This document shows, one piece after another, positions 7,549-14,344 of a stretch of 16,606 nucleotides of DNA. The stretch's first letter is position 1; every line of letters begins with the position of its first letter. Location: NCBI GenBank assembly GCA_017411905.1, contig JAFQPB010000039.1:1-16606 (forward strand), read 5' to 3'. Made by a program: the position numbers and the translations under genes. The notes below the pieces were generated by a model, which did no database searches, was not told the origin of the DNA, and was given only the letters and a program-made list of their open reading frames with translations. Source of the stretch: Oscillospiraceae bacterium. Lineage in GTDB: Bacteria; Bacillota_A; Clostridia; Oscillospirales; Oscillospiraceae.

Positions 7549-9849
7549 TTACTCAGCGTACACAATCTCAATGGACTTGATGTAAAGAGCCTTGGAAGAG
7601 GTCTGGGTGTAGGTAAATACGACCTCACCGGTTAATGCTTCATCGAGGGTAAATGTATATTCTGTAGCGGTTTTGGTGAGGTCCGCAGAGCCTACCTGTG
7701 TGCCACCGACAGAAACGGTGAAAGAAGCCTTGATATCAGAGGCACCGGATGTATTAATCGTAATCGACTTGACATTGCTAAAGGAGGCAGAAGTGAGGGT
7801 CAAACTCGTATAAGTGCTATTTTTGGAGCCAAATTGCTGACCTTTTGTGCTATCATAACCCCAATAACCGCCATTGCCAGCAAGAGTCCATTCTACATCG
7901 CCTAATTCCTTAGTTCCGTTTGCAGTATACTGCTTAGCGGCAAAGGTGTAGGAATAGGTTTCCTCGGTTAGGGCGGGAGCATCGCCACCAATTTCTTCTC
8001 CACAACGTCCGCAGATGCCATCAGTAGTGTCGTGACCCAACTTCTCAGTCTCATTACCATTATATGTATCGCCGCAGGAACAGGTGTAGGTCGTGTAACC
8101 ATTATCTGTACATGTAGGAGCGGTTACAACAGCAGTATGGCTATGTTCGTGAGCGGATACAAGAACGAAGGTACAAGCGGCATCAAACTCGACAGTACCC
8201 TTATAATTCTTGATGGTACCGGTAACAGTAATGACATCGCCAACCTTTAGAGAAGCAGCACCATCGCCTGTCATGCGGAAGCAGAGAATGGGTTTATCTT
8301 CACAGCCCTCGATTACAATGTCAACAGAAATGTTTTGGTACTGGGTGCTATAGGAGTCCTCGATCTTAGTGATTGTGCCTGTCAATGTGTATTCGCCTAA
8401 GGTTGCATCCTTTTCCAATGCATAAGCTGCCTCAACTATCTCCTTGGGCGTGTAAGCAGTCGGATTTTTAGCACCGCAGGAGCAGAGGTTGGTTTCTTCA
8501 TCGTAGTCGTGATCTGCCAACTCGCCGTAGGCATTGTCACAGTCGATGCAGACAGCTTTTTCGGTGCAGGAAGCAGTGCCACCGTGGTGGTCACACTCAC
8601 CGGGGAGAGGTGCGGTTACTACGATGGAGCTGAAACGAGTTTGAGCCATCATAGTGGCTGTAAAACTATCAAAAGCTTCTTCGCGAAAAACAACGGTAAC
8701 AGTAGTGCTCTCTGTGGTAACGTCATATTCTGTACTTTCGGGAAGAGATAAAACATAACCGCTTGTGCAATTAAATACAATCTTGGTCATACCCGATGCT
8801 TCAACAACAATTTCGGAGCTCTTGTAGAGACGGACGGGGTCGGCATAGTCGCCTACATTTGTAGTGGAGCTACTTTTGTTGTTAGTTAATTTGATGCCGT
8901 TCTGTTCCCAAACTTGTTTAGTCGTGGAGTACTCAGTACGCTGTGCTGTGTCAGCGAAGCTAAGCGTGGCATCTTTTTCTTTTGGTCTAAACCGAGTCAG
9001 AATGTTCTTAAAGCGTGCATAACCGTCTTTGTCAAACAGTTCTTCTATTCTGCTCATCTGATTAGATGTGGGAATAACTGTTACATCTTTGTTGATGTCT
9101 TTCAAAACCTCACGGGGTGTAACCTCAACAGCGAGGTTTGTGATTTCTGTGCCGTCGATGACCATATAGGCCTGAACGTTATATGTCTCGTCAATGTTAC
9201 CAGTGAGGGAATTTTTCAGATCGTAGTAGGCTTTTACACCGTTGGAATTGCCAAAACGATATTTCTCATTCACTTTTGCAGAGCCAACGTCTGTTTCATC
9301 GCTGTTGAGAGCTGTTACATCGGGATTCTTTAGACCGTAGTCATTTCCTTCTTCATTCAGCTTTGCCTTTACCACATCATTGGCGATAAATGTAACCTCA
9401 ATGCAAACAGCGGGGTTCTCGTTATTCTTGCCGATGGTATTGAGACCCAATCTGGTAATGCCAAGGTTAAAGGGATGGAAGTTATAAGTGGTGACTTCGT
9501 CGACAGTAGTGGCAACAGCTAAGTACTGGAATTTGCCATCAGTAGCGACAGGGTTAACTGAACCGCCACCTGTAATGGTCAAGGAACCAGCGTGCGTGCC
9601 ATCCAGCAGGAGACCGCTATTTGTTATAAAAGAGGTGTTGATAACAGAGATGGTGGCATCTGTTTCGACTGTGACTTTATGGCCGTTCAGGTCGAGAATG
9701 TTTTTGCTAACATCAAAGCCTTCGGGCAATTTGTCCTCCGTTGCCTGAACAACAGTCATCGCATCCGCCTTCGCTGTGGGCGCAACCACAAAGGCCAGCG
9801 CGACCACCAAGGCCAGAGCAAGGAAAATAGCGAACAAGTTTCTTTTCAT
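7549..9849 (-). CDS. Large secreted multidomain protein with Cys-rich modules and an OB-fold-like domain
   Basis: 766 residues; GGAGGT (9859-9864) lies 9 nt before the ATG. The N-terminal Sec signal MKRNLFAIF...TAKADA should be cleaved near residue 30. Residues 31-130 are rich in short beta turns (LDLNGHKVTV, LTITGGGSV), like the first coils of a beta-helix. About 290-412 is a beta-rich domain (SSEIVVEASG, RFSSIVVTA). About 417-460 is a Cys-module of the CTEKAVCIDC...CSCG type. About 464-560 resembles an OB-fold (YTLTGTITKIED, KVGDVITVTGTIKNYKG). About 568-620 is a second Cys module (APTCTDNGYTTYTCSCG, CGRCGEE). About 627-766 is a second beta-sandwich ending in SIEIVYAE. No LPXTG, SLH or membrane anchor is seen, so it is probably released or held non-covalently. 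I recognise no catalytic motif; its role is unknown, possibly surface or glycan binding. Confidence 0.82.
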   Translation of the reverse strand: MKRNLFAIFLALALVVALAFVVAPTAKADAMTVVQATEDKLPEGFDVSKNILDLNGHKVTVETDATISVINTSFITNSGLLLDGTHAGSLTITGGGSVNPVATDGKFQYLAVATTVDEVTTYNFHPFNLGITRLGLNTIGKNNENPAVCIEVTFIANDVVKAKLNEEGNDYGLKNPDVTALNSDETDVGSAKVNEKYRFGNSNGVKAYYDLKNSLTGNIDETYNVQAYMVIDGTEITNLAVEVTPREVLKDINKDVTVIPTSNQMSRIEELFDKDGYARFKNILTRFRPKEKDATLSFADTAQRTEYSTTKQVWEQNGIKLTNNKSSSTTNVGDYADPVRLYKSSEIVVEASGMTKIVFNCTSGYVLSLPESTEYDVTTESTTVTVVFREEAFDSFTATMMAQTRFSSIVVTAPLPGECDHHGGTASCTEKAVCIDCDNAYGELADHDYDEETNLCSCGAKNPTAYTPKEIVEAAYALEKDATLGEYTLTGTITKIEDSYSTQYQNISVDIVIEGCEDKPILCFRMTGDGAASLKVGDVITVTGTIKNYKGTVEFDAACTFVLVSAHEHSHTAVVTAPTCTDNGYTTYTCSCGDTYNGNETEKLGHDTTDGICGRCGEEIGGDAPALTEETYSYTFAAKQYTANGTKELGDVEWTLAGNGGYWGYDSTKGQQFGSKNSTYTSLTLTSASFSNVKSITINTSGASDIKASFTVSVGGTQVGSADLTKTATEYTFTLDEALTGEVVFTYTQTSSKALYIKSIEIVYAE

Positions 9850-9878
9850 TTTGATTCTACCTCCATAAAATCATTTAA

Positions 9879-9895
9879 TAGCCCTTTTTGGGCTA
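9879..9895 (-). promoter_or_regulatory. Hairpin in the 5' leader of the secreted-protein gene
   Basis: TAGCCC/GGGCTA, 6-bp stem, 5-nt A-loop on the minus-strand RNA, ending 15 nt before the GGAGGT ribosome site. It may affect translation or mRNA stability; inferred. Confidence 0.4.
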
Positions 9896-9911
9896 AATTT
9901 ACAGGTTTATG

Positions 9912-10072
9912 TGCACCAACGATGGTGCTGTAGGGCGGGGGCGCGCCAAGGCTCCCCTGTGTAAGGGGAGCTGTCAGCCGAACAGGCTGACTGAGGGGTT
10001 GTGATCCCCAAACAAATAACAATCCCTCCGGGTCGCTGTTGGCGACCCACCTCCCTTTACACAAGGGAGGCT
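9912..10072. repeat. Two-hairpin repeat modules, copies 2 (+) and 3 (-), facing each other
   Basis: A GCACCA/TGGTGC hairpin (9912-9929) and a truncated GTAGGGCGGGGGC head (9930-9942) come first. Copy 2: GCTCCCC/GGGGAGC (9951-9971), GTCAGCC/GGCTGAC (9973-9991), tail TGAGGGGTTGT. Copy 3 is reversed: GGGTCGC/GCGACCC (10030-10048), CCTCCCT/AGGGAGG (10050-10070). Copies 1 and 3 share the same hairpin-2 stem but different loops; copy 2 has a wholly different but still perfect stem. No gene is seen in 9865-10313. Confidence 0.8.
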
Positions 10073-10109
10073 TTTACGGGATACGTTCCCTACAATGTGT
10101 GTTTACGGG

Positions 10110-10202
10110 CATCGTCCCCTGCGGGGGACGGTGGTACATTCGTAGGGGTCGATGCCTACATCGACCCGAAATAAAATCAGTGCTCGATGCGCTGATTTTA
10201 TT
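10110..10202 (+). repeat. REP-like palindrome (K) and 65-bp composite repeat, plus-strand copy (E)
   Basis: K: CATCGTCCCC (10110-10119) pairs with GGGGACGGTG (10124-10133), one wobble; it has the same arms as B and H in inside-out order and no GTAG. E: composite 10138-10202 with GTAG 10142-10145, palindrome GGGTCGATG/CATCGACCC (10146-10167, loop CCTA) and a second hairpin with AAAATCAG/CTGATTTT arms (10174-10199, loop TCGAT). It is the inverted partner of 7072-7136. Confidence 0.85.
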
Positions 10203-10234
10203 GCAGTACCGGGAAAATGGAAAACGTATCCCGG

Positions 10235-10272
10235 GAGATTGCCGCGTCGGCCTTTGGCCTTCCCGCAATGAC
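10235..10272. repeat. Small interspersed palindrome
   Basis: Outer arms ATTGC (10238-10242) and GCAAT (10265-10269), inner GGCC-TTT-GGCC (10249-10259). The look is that of another short repeat family of gut Clostridia; single copy here, so tentative. Confidence 0.45.
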
Positions 10273-10313
10273 ACGCGGGGGTGCGCCAAAGATAAATTAC
10301 CACTCATAAGATG

Positions 10314-10341
10314 ATTATACAGGCTTTGTCAATTTTTTCAA
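10314..10341 (-). promoter_or_regulatory. Candidate promoter reading toward the secreted-protein gene
   Basis: On the minus strand TTGAAA (10336-10341), 16-nt spacer, perfect TATAAT (10314-10319). Upstream (10342-10385) is A-rich on this strand, like an UP element. If used for the gene starting at 9849 the leader would be about 455 nt and would carry the palindromes between 9879 and 10269. It could instead make a short non-coding RNA. Confidence 0.55.
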
Positions 10342-10397
10342 GCCCTTTTCAGCAAAAAATCCCCTTTTTTTCTTATTTTTTATTCTGTTGACGGCCT

Positions 10398-10462
10398 GTA
10401 GGGCGGGGGCTTGCTCCCGCCGGTTGATTTGCCTGCAAATCAATATCGCCGACAGGCGATAT
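10398..10462 (+). repeat. GTAG-headed palindrome (J) followed by two tandem hairpins
   Basis: GTAG 10398-10401, then GGCGGGGGC/GCTCCCGCC (10402-10421; one wobble, loop TT). It is followed by GATTTGC/GCAAATC (10426-10441) and ATATCGCC/GGCGATAT (10443-10462). A lone half-site GCCCTAC at 10553-10559 matches the reverse complement of J's head. Confidence 0.75.
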
Positions 10463-10495
10463 TTCAGTTATTTTTGTGGGAGCAATTTAATTATG

Positions 10496-10550
10496 GTATG
10501 ATTGCCACCGGCAATCATTGATATTTTAGATTCGCTGCGCGGAGCACCAC
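10496..10550 (+). repeat. 55-bp direct repeat, copy 2
   Basis: Perfect match to 7346-7400 in the same orientation; bases outside both ends differ. With copy 1 it brackets the secreted-protein gene and most palindromes. Confidence 0.9.
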
Positions 10551-10567
10551 CCCGCCCTACGATATGG

Positions 10568-11077
10568 TTAATCGTTGGAATATAATTTGTCTAATTCCCA
10601 TTTCTTCGGGTTATTTGCGATATATTCGGCGATTTCATTATAATCCTGCTGATTGCGAATAACGTGGTCGTAATAACGGGATTGCCATATGTTCTTACCG
10701 TATTCTTTATTGCAATATCGCTTAAATGTACCGACGAACTGCGCAACTGCCGATGTCTTCGTAGGGACACCCCTCACGGGGTGTCCGCTGATCCGGACTA
10801 ACAAGTGTATGTGATCTGGCATAATCACATATTGATCCACCGATATATATTCATAGAATGTATGTATCTGCCGAATATATTTATCTGCAACCTTTCCGTG
10901 GGGCAATAATTCCACACAGGGTTCTTGCGGACACCCGGGGACGGGTGTCCCTACGGATATTTTCGACAATATCCGCCTCCTGTCTTGGGTGCAAATGGTG
11001 ATGAAATATGCGCCGGGGGTGCTGTAATCGTAATCGGATAGGCGGGGATGTTTTCGTTTTGGCAATGTGTTTTCCAT
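10568..11077 (-). CDS. REP-associated tyrosine transposase (RAYT, Y1/HUH family)
   Basis: 169 residues from the ATG at 11077; an open frame extends further upstream but only overlaps the PHP gene. RAYTs are single-copy Y1 transposases thought to mobilise short palindromes with a GTAG/GGAG head. Seen: N-terminal KRKHPRLSDYDYSTPGAYF with FITICTQDR, the HUH motif MPDHIHLLV (His89, His91), the FVGTFKRYCNKEYG helix, WQSRYYDHVIRN, and the candidate catalytic Tyr152 in EYIANNPKKW. The gene looks intact. Two GTAG palindromes lie in frame within it, at residues about 42-50 and 98-106. The ATG is 4 nt after the PHP-gene stop, with no good ribosome site, so it may depend on read-through from PHP. Many GTAG palindromes flank it on the downstream side. 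Confidence 0.9.
   Translation of the reverse strand: MENTLPKRKHPRLSDYDYSTPGAYFITICTQDRRRILSKISVGTPVPGCPQEPCVELLPHGKVADKYIRQIHTFYEYISVDQYVIMPDHIHLLVRISGHPVRGVPTKTSAVAQFVGTFKRYCNKEYGKNIWQSRYYDHVIRNQQDYNEIAEYIANNPKKWELDKLYSND
10761..10786 (+). repeat. GTAG-headed palindrome inside the RAYT gene (L)
   Basis: GTAG 10761-10764, GGACACCCC, loop TCAC, GGGGTGTCC. Same stem as G (7226-7247). It is read in frame as residues about 98-106 (GHPVRGVPT), just after the HUH segment. Confidence 0.88.
10929..10954 (-). repeat. GTAG-headed palindrome inside the RAYT gene (M)
   Basis: GGACACCCG, loop GGGA, CGGGTGTCC (10929-10950), then CTAC, that is GTAG on the minus strand. It is read in frame as residues about 42-50 (VGTPVPGCP). 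Opposite orientation to L. Confidence 0.88.
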
Positions 11078-11081
11078 TTTT

Positions 11082-11900
11082 TCAAAGTCTTTCTTCCCGC
11101 AGACCGTCGGGAGAGAGGACAAAGGCGGTGGTATAGCCGCAGGATCTGGCCAGCTCCGTTGCCAGATCGTAGGCGCACAGCAGACTGTTTGCGCTGTGGC
11201 TGTCGCCGGAGAGGATGATCCTGCCGCCCATATCATGGATCTCTTTCAGGATAAAGGGCGCGGGGTAGGGGGTGACACGGCAGCGGCGGCTGATGGCACC
11301 GGTATTGATCTCAAAGGGCTTTCCTGTGGGGATCAGGGCTTCTACCGCCTGCAGCGCGGCCTTGCGGTAGCGGGGGTGGCTTTCGTCAAAGTGCCTGCCG
11401 CCCTCGTTGTATTTCGCCACCAAATCGATATGTCCGAAGAAGGTGGGACTAAATTTATTCGCTGTCTCCGCCACCGCCCGGAAGTAGCTTTCCGCATAGG
11501 CGTAGTGATCACCGCCGAAGCAGTCCCGGACAGTTTCCAGCATCGTCTGCTCATTGTAATCCACCGCACGGTACTGTCCCTGTACCCAAATGCCGTGGAT
11601 AGAGCCGATGGTATAATCATAGGGATAGGGTGTGCAGGGAGAATTGCTGTCCTGTTCAAGACCGAGGTAAACGGACAGGCGGTCGGCATACACCTCTTTC
11701 AGACGTAAAACCTCCTGCCGGTAGGCAGCTTCCTTTTCGAAAGCCATACCGGTGGTGCCGGTACATTCTGCCCCGATAGGGGAGTGGTCGGAAAAACCGA
11801 GGGCGGTCATACCCAAGGAGATGGCATGCTTTACCATTTCCTCCGGGGTATTTGCACCGTCTGAGAAGGTGGAGTGGGTGTGGAAATTGGCTTTTATCAT
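11082..11900 (-). CDS. PHP-family phosphatase, histidinol-phosphatase-like (HisJ/HisK type)
   Basis: 272 residues, normal for the family. PHP enzymes use a multi-metal site; HisJ-type members remove phosphate from histidinol phosphate in histidine synthesis. Metal-binding residues visible in family order: His7 and His9 (NFHTHSTFSDG), His39 (FSDHSP), Glu82 (GLEQD), His102 (GSIHG), His157 (FGHIDL), Asp233 and His235 (GDSHS). AAGGGG (11910-11915) sits 9 nt before the ATG, and a strong promoter lies at 11934-11962. No other his genes are seen, so a different phosphoester substrate is possible. The RAYT gene starts 4 nt after its stop; 3' end intact. Confidence 0.85.
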   Translation of the reverse strand: MIKANFHTHSTFSDGANTPEEMVKHAISLGMTALGFSDHSPIGAECTGTTGMAFEKEAAYRQEVLRLKEVYADRLSVYLGLEQDSNSPCTPYPYDYTIGSIHGIWVQGQYRAVDYNEQTMLETVRDCFGGDHYAYAESYFRAVAETANKFSPTFFGHIDLVAKYNEGGRHFDESHPRYRKAALQAVEALIPTGKPFEINTGAISRRCRVTPYPAPFILKEIHDMGGRIILSGDSHSANSLLCAYDLATELARSCGYTTAFVLSPDGLREERL

Positions 11901-11933
11901 AGTAATAAACCCCTTTTATCGTCATTTATCCAT

Positions 11934-11962
11934 AGTATATTTTATCGGGCGTTCTATGTCAA
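11934..11962 (-). promoter_or_regulatory. Sigma-A promoter of the PHP gene
   Basis: On the minus strand TTGACA (11957-11962), 17-nt spacer, TATACT (11934-11939). It is back to back with the cad promoter; their -35 boxes are 11 bp apart. Confidence 0.8.
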
Positions 11963-11973
11963 TGGCCAAGGAC

Positions 11974-12002
11974 TTGACAAATGGGGATAGGTGTGCTAAT
12001 AT
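11974..12002 (+). promoter_or_regulatory. Sigma-A promoter of the cad operon
   Basis: TTGACA (11974-11979), 17-nt spacer, TAATAT (11997-12002). The -10 box overlaps the first operator. Confidence 0.87.
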
Positions 12003-12036
12003 ATGAGCCGGTATTCATATGAACAAATATTCATAT
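12001..12036 (+). promoter_or_regulatory. Two overlapping ArsR/CadC-type operators
   Basis: Two 20-bp inverted repeats with the same pattern ATATGA-N8-TCATAT, at 12001-12020 and 12017-12036, sharing the ATAT at 12017-12020. This closely resembles known SmtB/CzrA/CadC sites (TGAA...TTCA core). The first covers the -10 end, the second the start of the transcript, so bound repressor should block initiation until metal binds it. The ribosome site AAGGAG (12037-12042) begins right after. Confidence 0.85.
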
Positions 12037-12047
12037 AAGGAGCGGCT

Positions 12048-12380
12048 ATGAAACACGATCACGAGGCGAAGCTGTCCTATGTCCGTGCGGATATGCCCAC
12101 GGAGGAAAATTTAGGGAAGCTGGCGGAGCTGTTCAAATCCTTTGGAGACGAGACGCGGATGCGGATTTTATATGCGCTCTCTCTTTCGGATATGTGTGTC
12201 TGCGCCATTGCGGAGCTGCTGCATATGGAGCAGTCTGCAATTTCCCATCAGCTAAAAAAGCTGCGGCAGGCAAAATTGGTCACCAGCCGGAAAGAAGGAC
12301 GCACGGTATATTATATGCTGGACGATGACCACGTCCGGGAACTGGTTGCGGTGGGCTTTGCCCATCTAATGGAGGAATAA
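12048..12380 (+). CDS. ArsR/SmtB-family metal-sensing repressor (CadC/CzrA-like)
   Basis: 110 residues. Winged-helix repressor that releases DNA on binding metal. The start is set by AAGGAG at 12037-12042. The recognition helix is around QSAISHQLKKLRQAKLV (62-78) and the wing around SRKEGRTVYYML. The alpha-5 metal site of the family fits well: Asp93, His95, His106, Glu109, with the same spacing as the CadC set Asp/His/His/Glu. The alpha-3 pair Cys50 and Cys52 (MCVCAI) is also present. The N-terminal cysteines that complete the CadC cadmium site are absent; His3 and His5 occupy the tail instead. It sits under its own operators and is 2 bp from the efflux ATPase. Metal (Zn, Cd, Pb or Co) not decided by sequence. 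Confidence 0.92.
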   Translation: MKHDHEAKLSYVRADMPTEENLGKLAELFKSFGDETRMRILYALSLSDMCVCAIAELLHMEQSAISHQLKKLRQAKLVTSRKEGRTVYYMLDDDHVRELVAVGFAHLMEE

Positions 12381-12382
12381 TT

Positions 12383-14344
12383 ATGGCGCATCAGCACGAA
12401 CATGAACACGAACATTGCCATTGTCACGAACATAAACACGACCACGGGCACGAATGTCATTGCGGTCACGACCACCATCACCATCACGAGGAGAGTGGCT
12501 GCGCCTGCTGTGAAAAGAAGCTCCGTGGCGAACAGAAATTAGATAATTGGATATTGGTGCGTATCGGTGTATCCGGTCTTTTCTTCGTGTTGGGCCTTTT
12601 CCTGAGCGGTTTTCTGCGGGCGGCCTGCTTTATGGTATCCTACGGTGTGATCGGCTGGGATATTCTTTGGGCGGCAGTGCAGAATGTCCGCAAGGGCCGG
12701 GTTTTTGACGAACAGCTTTTGATGTCCATCGCCAGTATCGGTGCTTTCTGCATCAGGGAATACCCGGAAGCGGTGGCAATTATGCTGTTTTATCAGATCG
12801 GCGAAACCTTTCAGACCATTGCGGTGGGCAAGAGCAGAAATTCCATCAAAAGCCTGATGTCTCTGCGCCCGGATTCTGCCACCGTCATCCGGGATGGGAA
12901 GGAGTATATCCTTGCGCCCGAAGAAGTGGCGGTGGGAGAGACCATCATTGTCCGTCCCGGTGACAGGATTCCGCTGGACGGCATGGTAGCAGGCGGCACC
13001 TCCAATATCGATAATTCTGCCCTGACGGGAGAGAGCGTACCGCAATATGTGGAAACAGGCAGCCGGGTTCTCAGCGGCGGTGTCAACCAGTCCGGTGTGC
13101 TCTACATCCGCACGGAAAGTGTCTATAGTGGCAGTACCGTGGCGAAAATTTTGGAGCTTGTGGAGCACGCGGAGGAAAAGAAAGCCAAGTCCGAGCGGTT
13201 TATTACCCGGTTCTCCCGGTGGTATACCCCTTGCGTGGTGACTGTTGCGGCAATGCTTGCCTTTATTCCTCCGATTTTCCTGGGGGATTTTGCCGGCTGG
13301 CTGCATCGGGCACTGGTATTTTTGGTAGTGTCCTGTCCCTGCGCGCTGGTGGTCTCTGTGCCGCTGAGCTTTGTGGGTGGCATTGGCGGCGCGGCACGGC
13401 GGGGTGTGCTCATTAAGGGCGCAGATGCGCTGGAGGCGCTTGCCCGGGTCAATACTGTGGCCTTTGATAAGACAGGTACGCTCACAAAGGGCGTATTCCT
13501 GCCTGCGGAAATCTGCCCGGTGGAAATCTCCCGGGAGGAGCTGCAGACTGTAGCGGCGGCCCTGGAAAAGCACTCCAACCACCCCATTGCCCGGTGTTTG
13601 GCTGCATTGGGTGAAAAGACGGCAGAAAATGTGCAGGAAATGGCCGGTGGCGGTATATCCGGCTATGTGGACGGAAGGCTATGTTACGCAGGCTCCCGCC
13701 GTTTCTTGGAGGGGATTGGCATCGAAGTTCCCCACGCAAATATTGCCGGAACGGCTGTCCATATTACCCGGGAGGGAGCCTATTTGGGCTATATTACCGT
13801 CCGGGATGAAATCCGCCCGGAGGCAAAAGAGGCGGTATATCTGCTGAAAACCGAGCGGATCGAGACGGTAATGCTCACCGGTGACCGGCAGGATATTGCC
13901 GACCGGGTGGCGCAGACCATCGGCATTGAGGAAGTTTGCGCCCAGCTCCTGCCCCAAGATAAGGTAACTGTTTTGGAAAGCAGGATGGCCTGCGGCCGTC
14001 ATGTGGCAGTAGTTGGCGATGGCATCAACGATGCACCTATTCTCGCCCGGGGACACGTGGGCGTTGCTATGGGTGGCATCGGCAGCGATGCGGCTATCGA
14101 ATCTGCCGGTGTGGTGCTGATGGACGATAATCTGGAGAAAATTCCGGCGGCCATTGCTTTTGCCAAAAAGACGATGAATATCGTGCGGCAAAATATTGTA
14201 TTCTCCCTTGCGGCCAAATTGTTTATTATGCTTTTAGGTGTGATGGATATTCCCAATATGCTGTGGATCGCGGTGTTTGGCGATGTGGGCGTGATGATCC
14301 TCGCAACGGTGAATGCACTCAGGAGCTATGCATGGAAAAAATAA
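12383..14344 (+). CDS. cadA: P1B-type heavy-metal efflux ATPase (CadA/ZntA-like) with His/Cys-rich tail
   Basis: 653 residues; GGAGG (12371-12375) lies inside the repressor's 3' end. It exports Zn/Cd/Pb-type cations at the cost of ATP. Motifs: TGES actuator (215-218), transmembrane metal site Cys-Pro-Cys (318-320) in SCPCALVVS, phosphorylation site Asp362 in DKTGTLTKG, the nucleotide-domain HP in KHSNHPIA, GDGINDAP hinge, and the last-helix VFGDVGVMILATVNALR with the Asp typical of the Zn/Cd subgroup. There is no N-terminal GxxCxxC HMA domain; residues 3-43 instead carry 18 His and 7 Cys, which should bind metal. Membrane helices begin near residue 56. The 3' end overlaps the HAD gene by 13 nt. 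Confidence 0.95.
   Translation: MAHQHEHEHEHCHCHEHKHDHGHECHCGHDHHHHHEESGCACCEKKLRGEQKLDNWILVRIGVSGLFFVLGLFLSGFLRAACFMVSYGVIGWDILWAAVQNVRKGRVFDEQLLMSIASIGAFCIREYPEAVAIMLFYQIGETFQTIAVGKSRNSIKSLMSLRPDSATVIRDGKEYILAPEEVAVGETIIVRPGDRIPLDGMVAGGTSNIDNSALTGESVPQYVETGSRVLSGGVNQSGVLYIRTESVYSGSTVAKILELVEHAEEKKAKSERFITRFSRWYTPCVVTVAAMLAFIPPIFLGDFAGWLHRALVFLVVSCPCALVVSVPLSFVGGIGGAARRGVLIKGADALEALARVNTVAFDKTGTLTKGVFLPAEICPVEISREELQTVAAALEKHSNHPIARCLAALGEKTAENVQEMAGGGISGYVDGRLCYAGSRRFLEGIGIEVPHANIAGTAVHITREGAYLGYITVRDEIRPEAKEAVYLLKTERIETVMLTGDRQDIADRVAQTIGIEEVCAQLLPQDKVTVLESRMACGRHVAVVGDGINDAPILARGHVGVAMGGIGSDAAIESAGVVLMDDNLEKIPAAIAFAKKTMNIVRQNIVFSLAAKLFIMLLGVMDIPNMLWIAVFGDVGVMILATVNALRSYAWKK

Noticed and set aside
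7549..9849. Sortase-anchored or S-layer protein
   Set aside because: No LPXTG motif, C-terminal membrane segment or SLH repeat is visible, so only secretion is supported.
10039..10314. Possible small proteins on both strands
   Set aside because: These are again translated repeats, including VDVGIDPYE-like strings from the GTAG palindromes.
11078..11236. Longer N-terminus for the transposase (222 residues)
   Set aside because: The added 53 residues overlap the PHP coding region and do not resemble the family; MENTLPKRKHPRL is a typical start.
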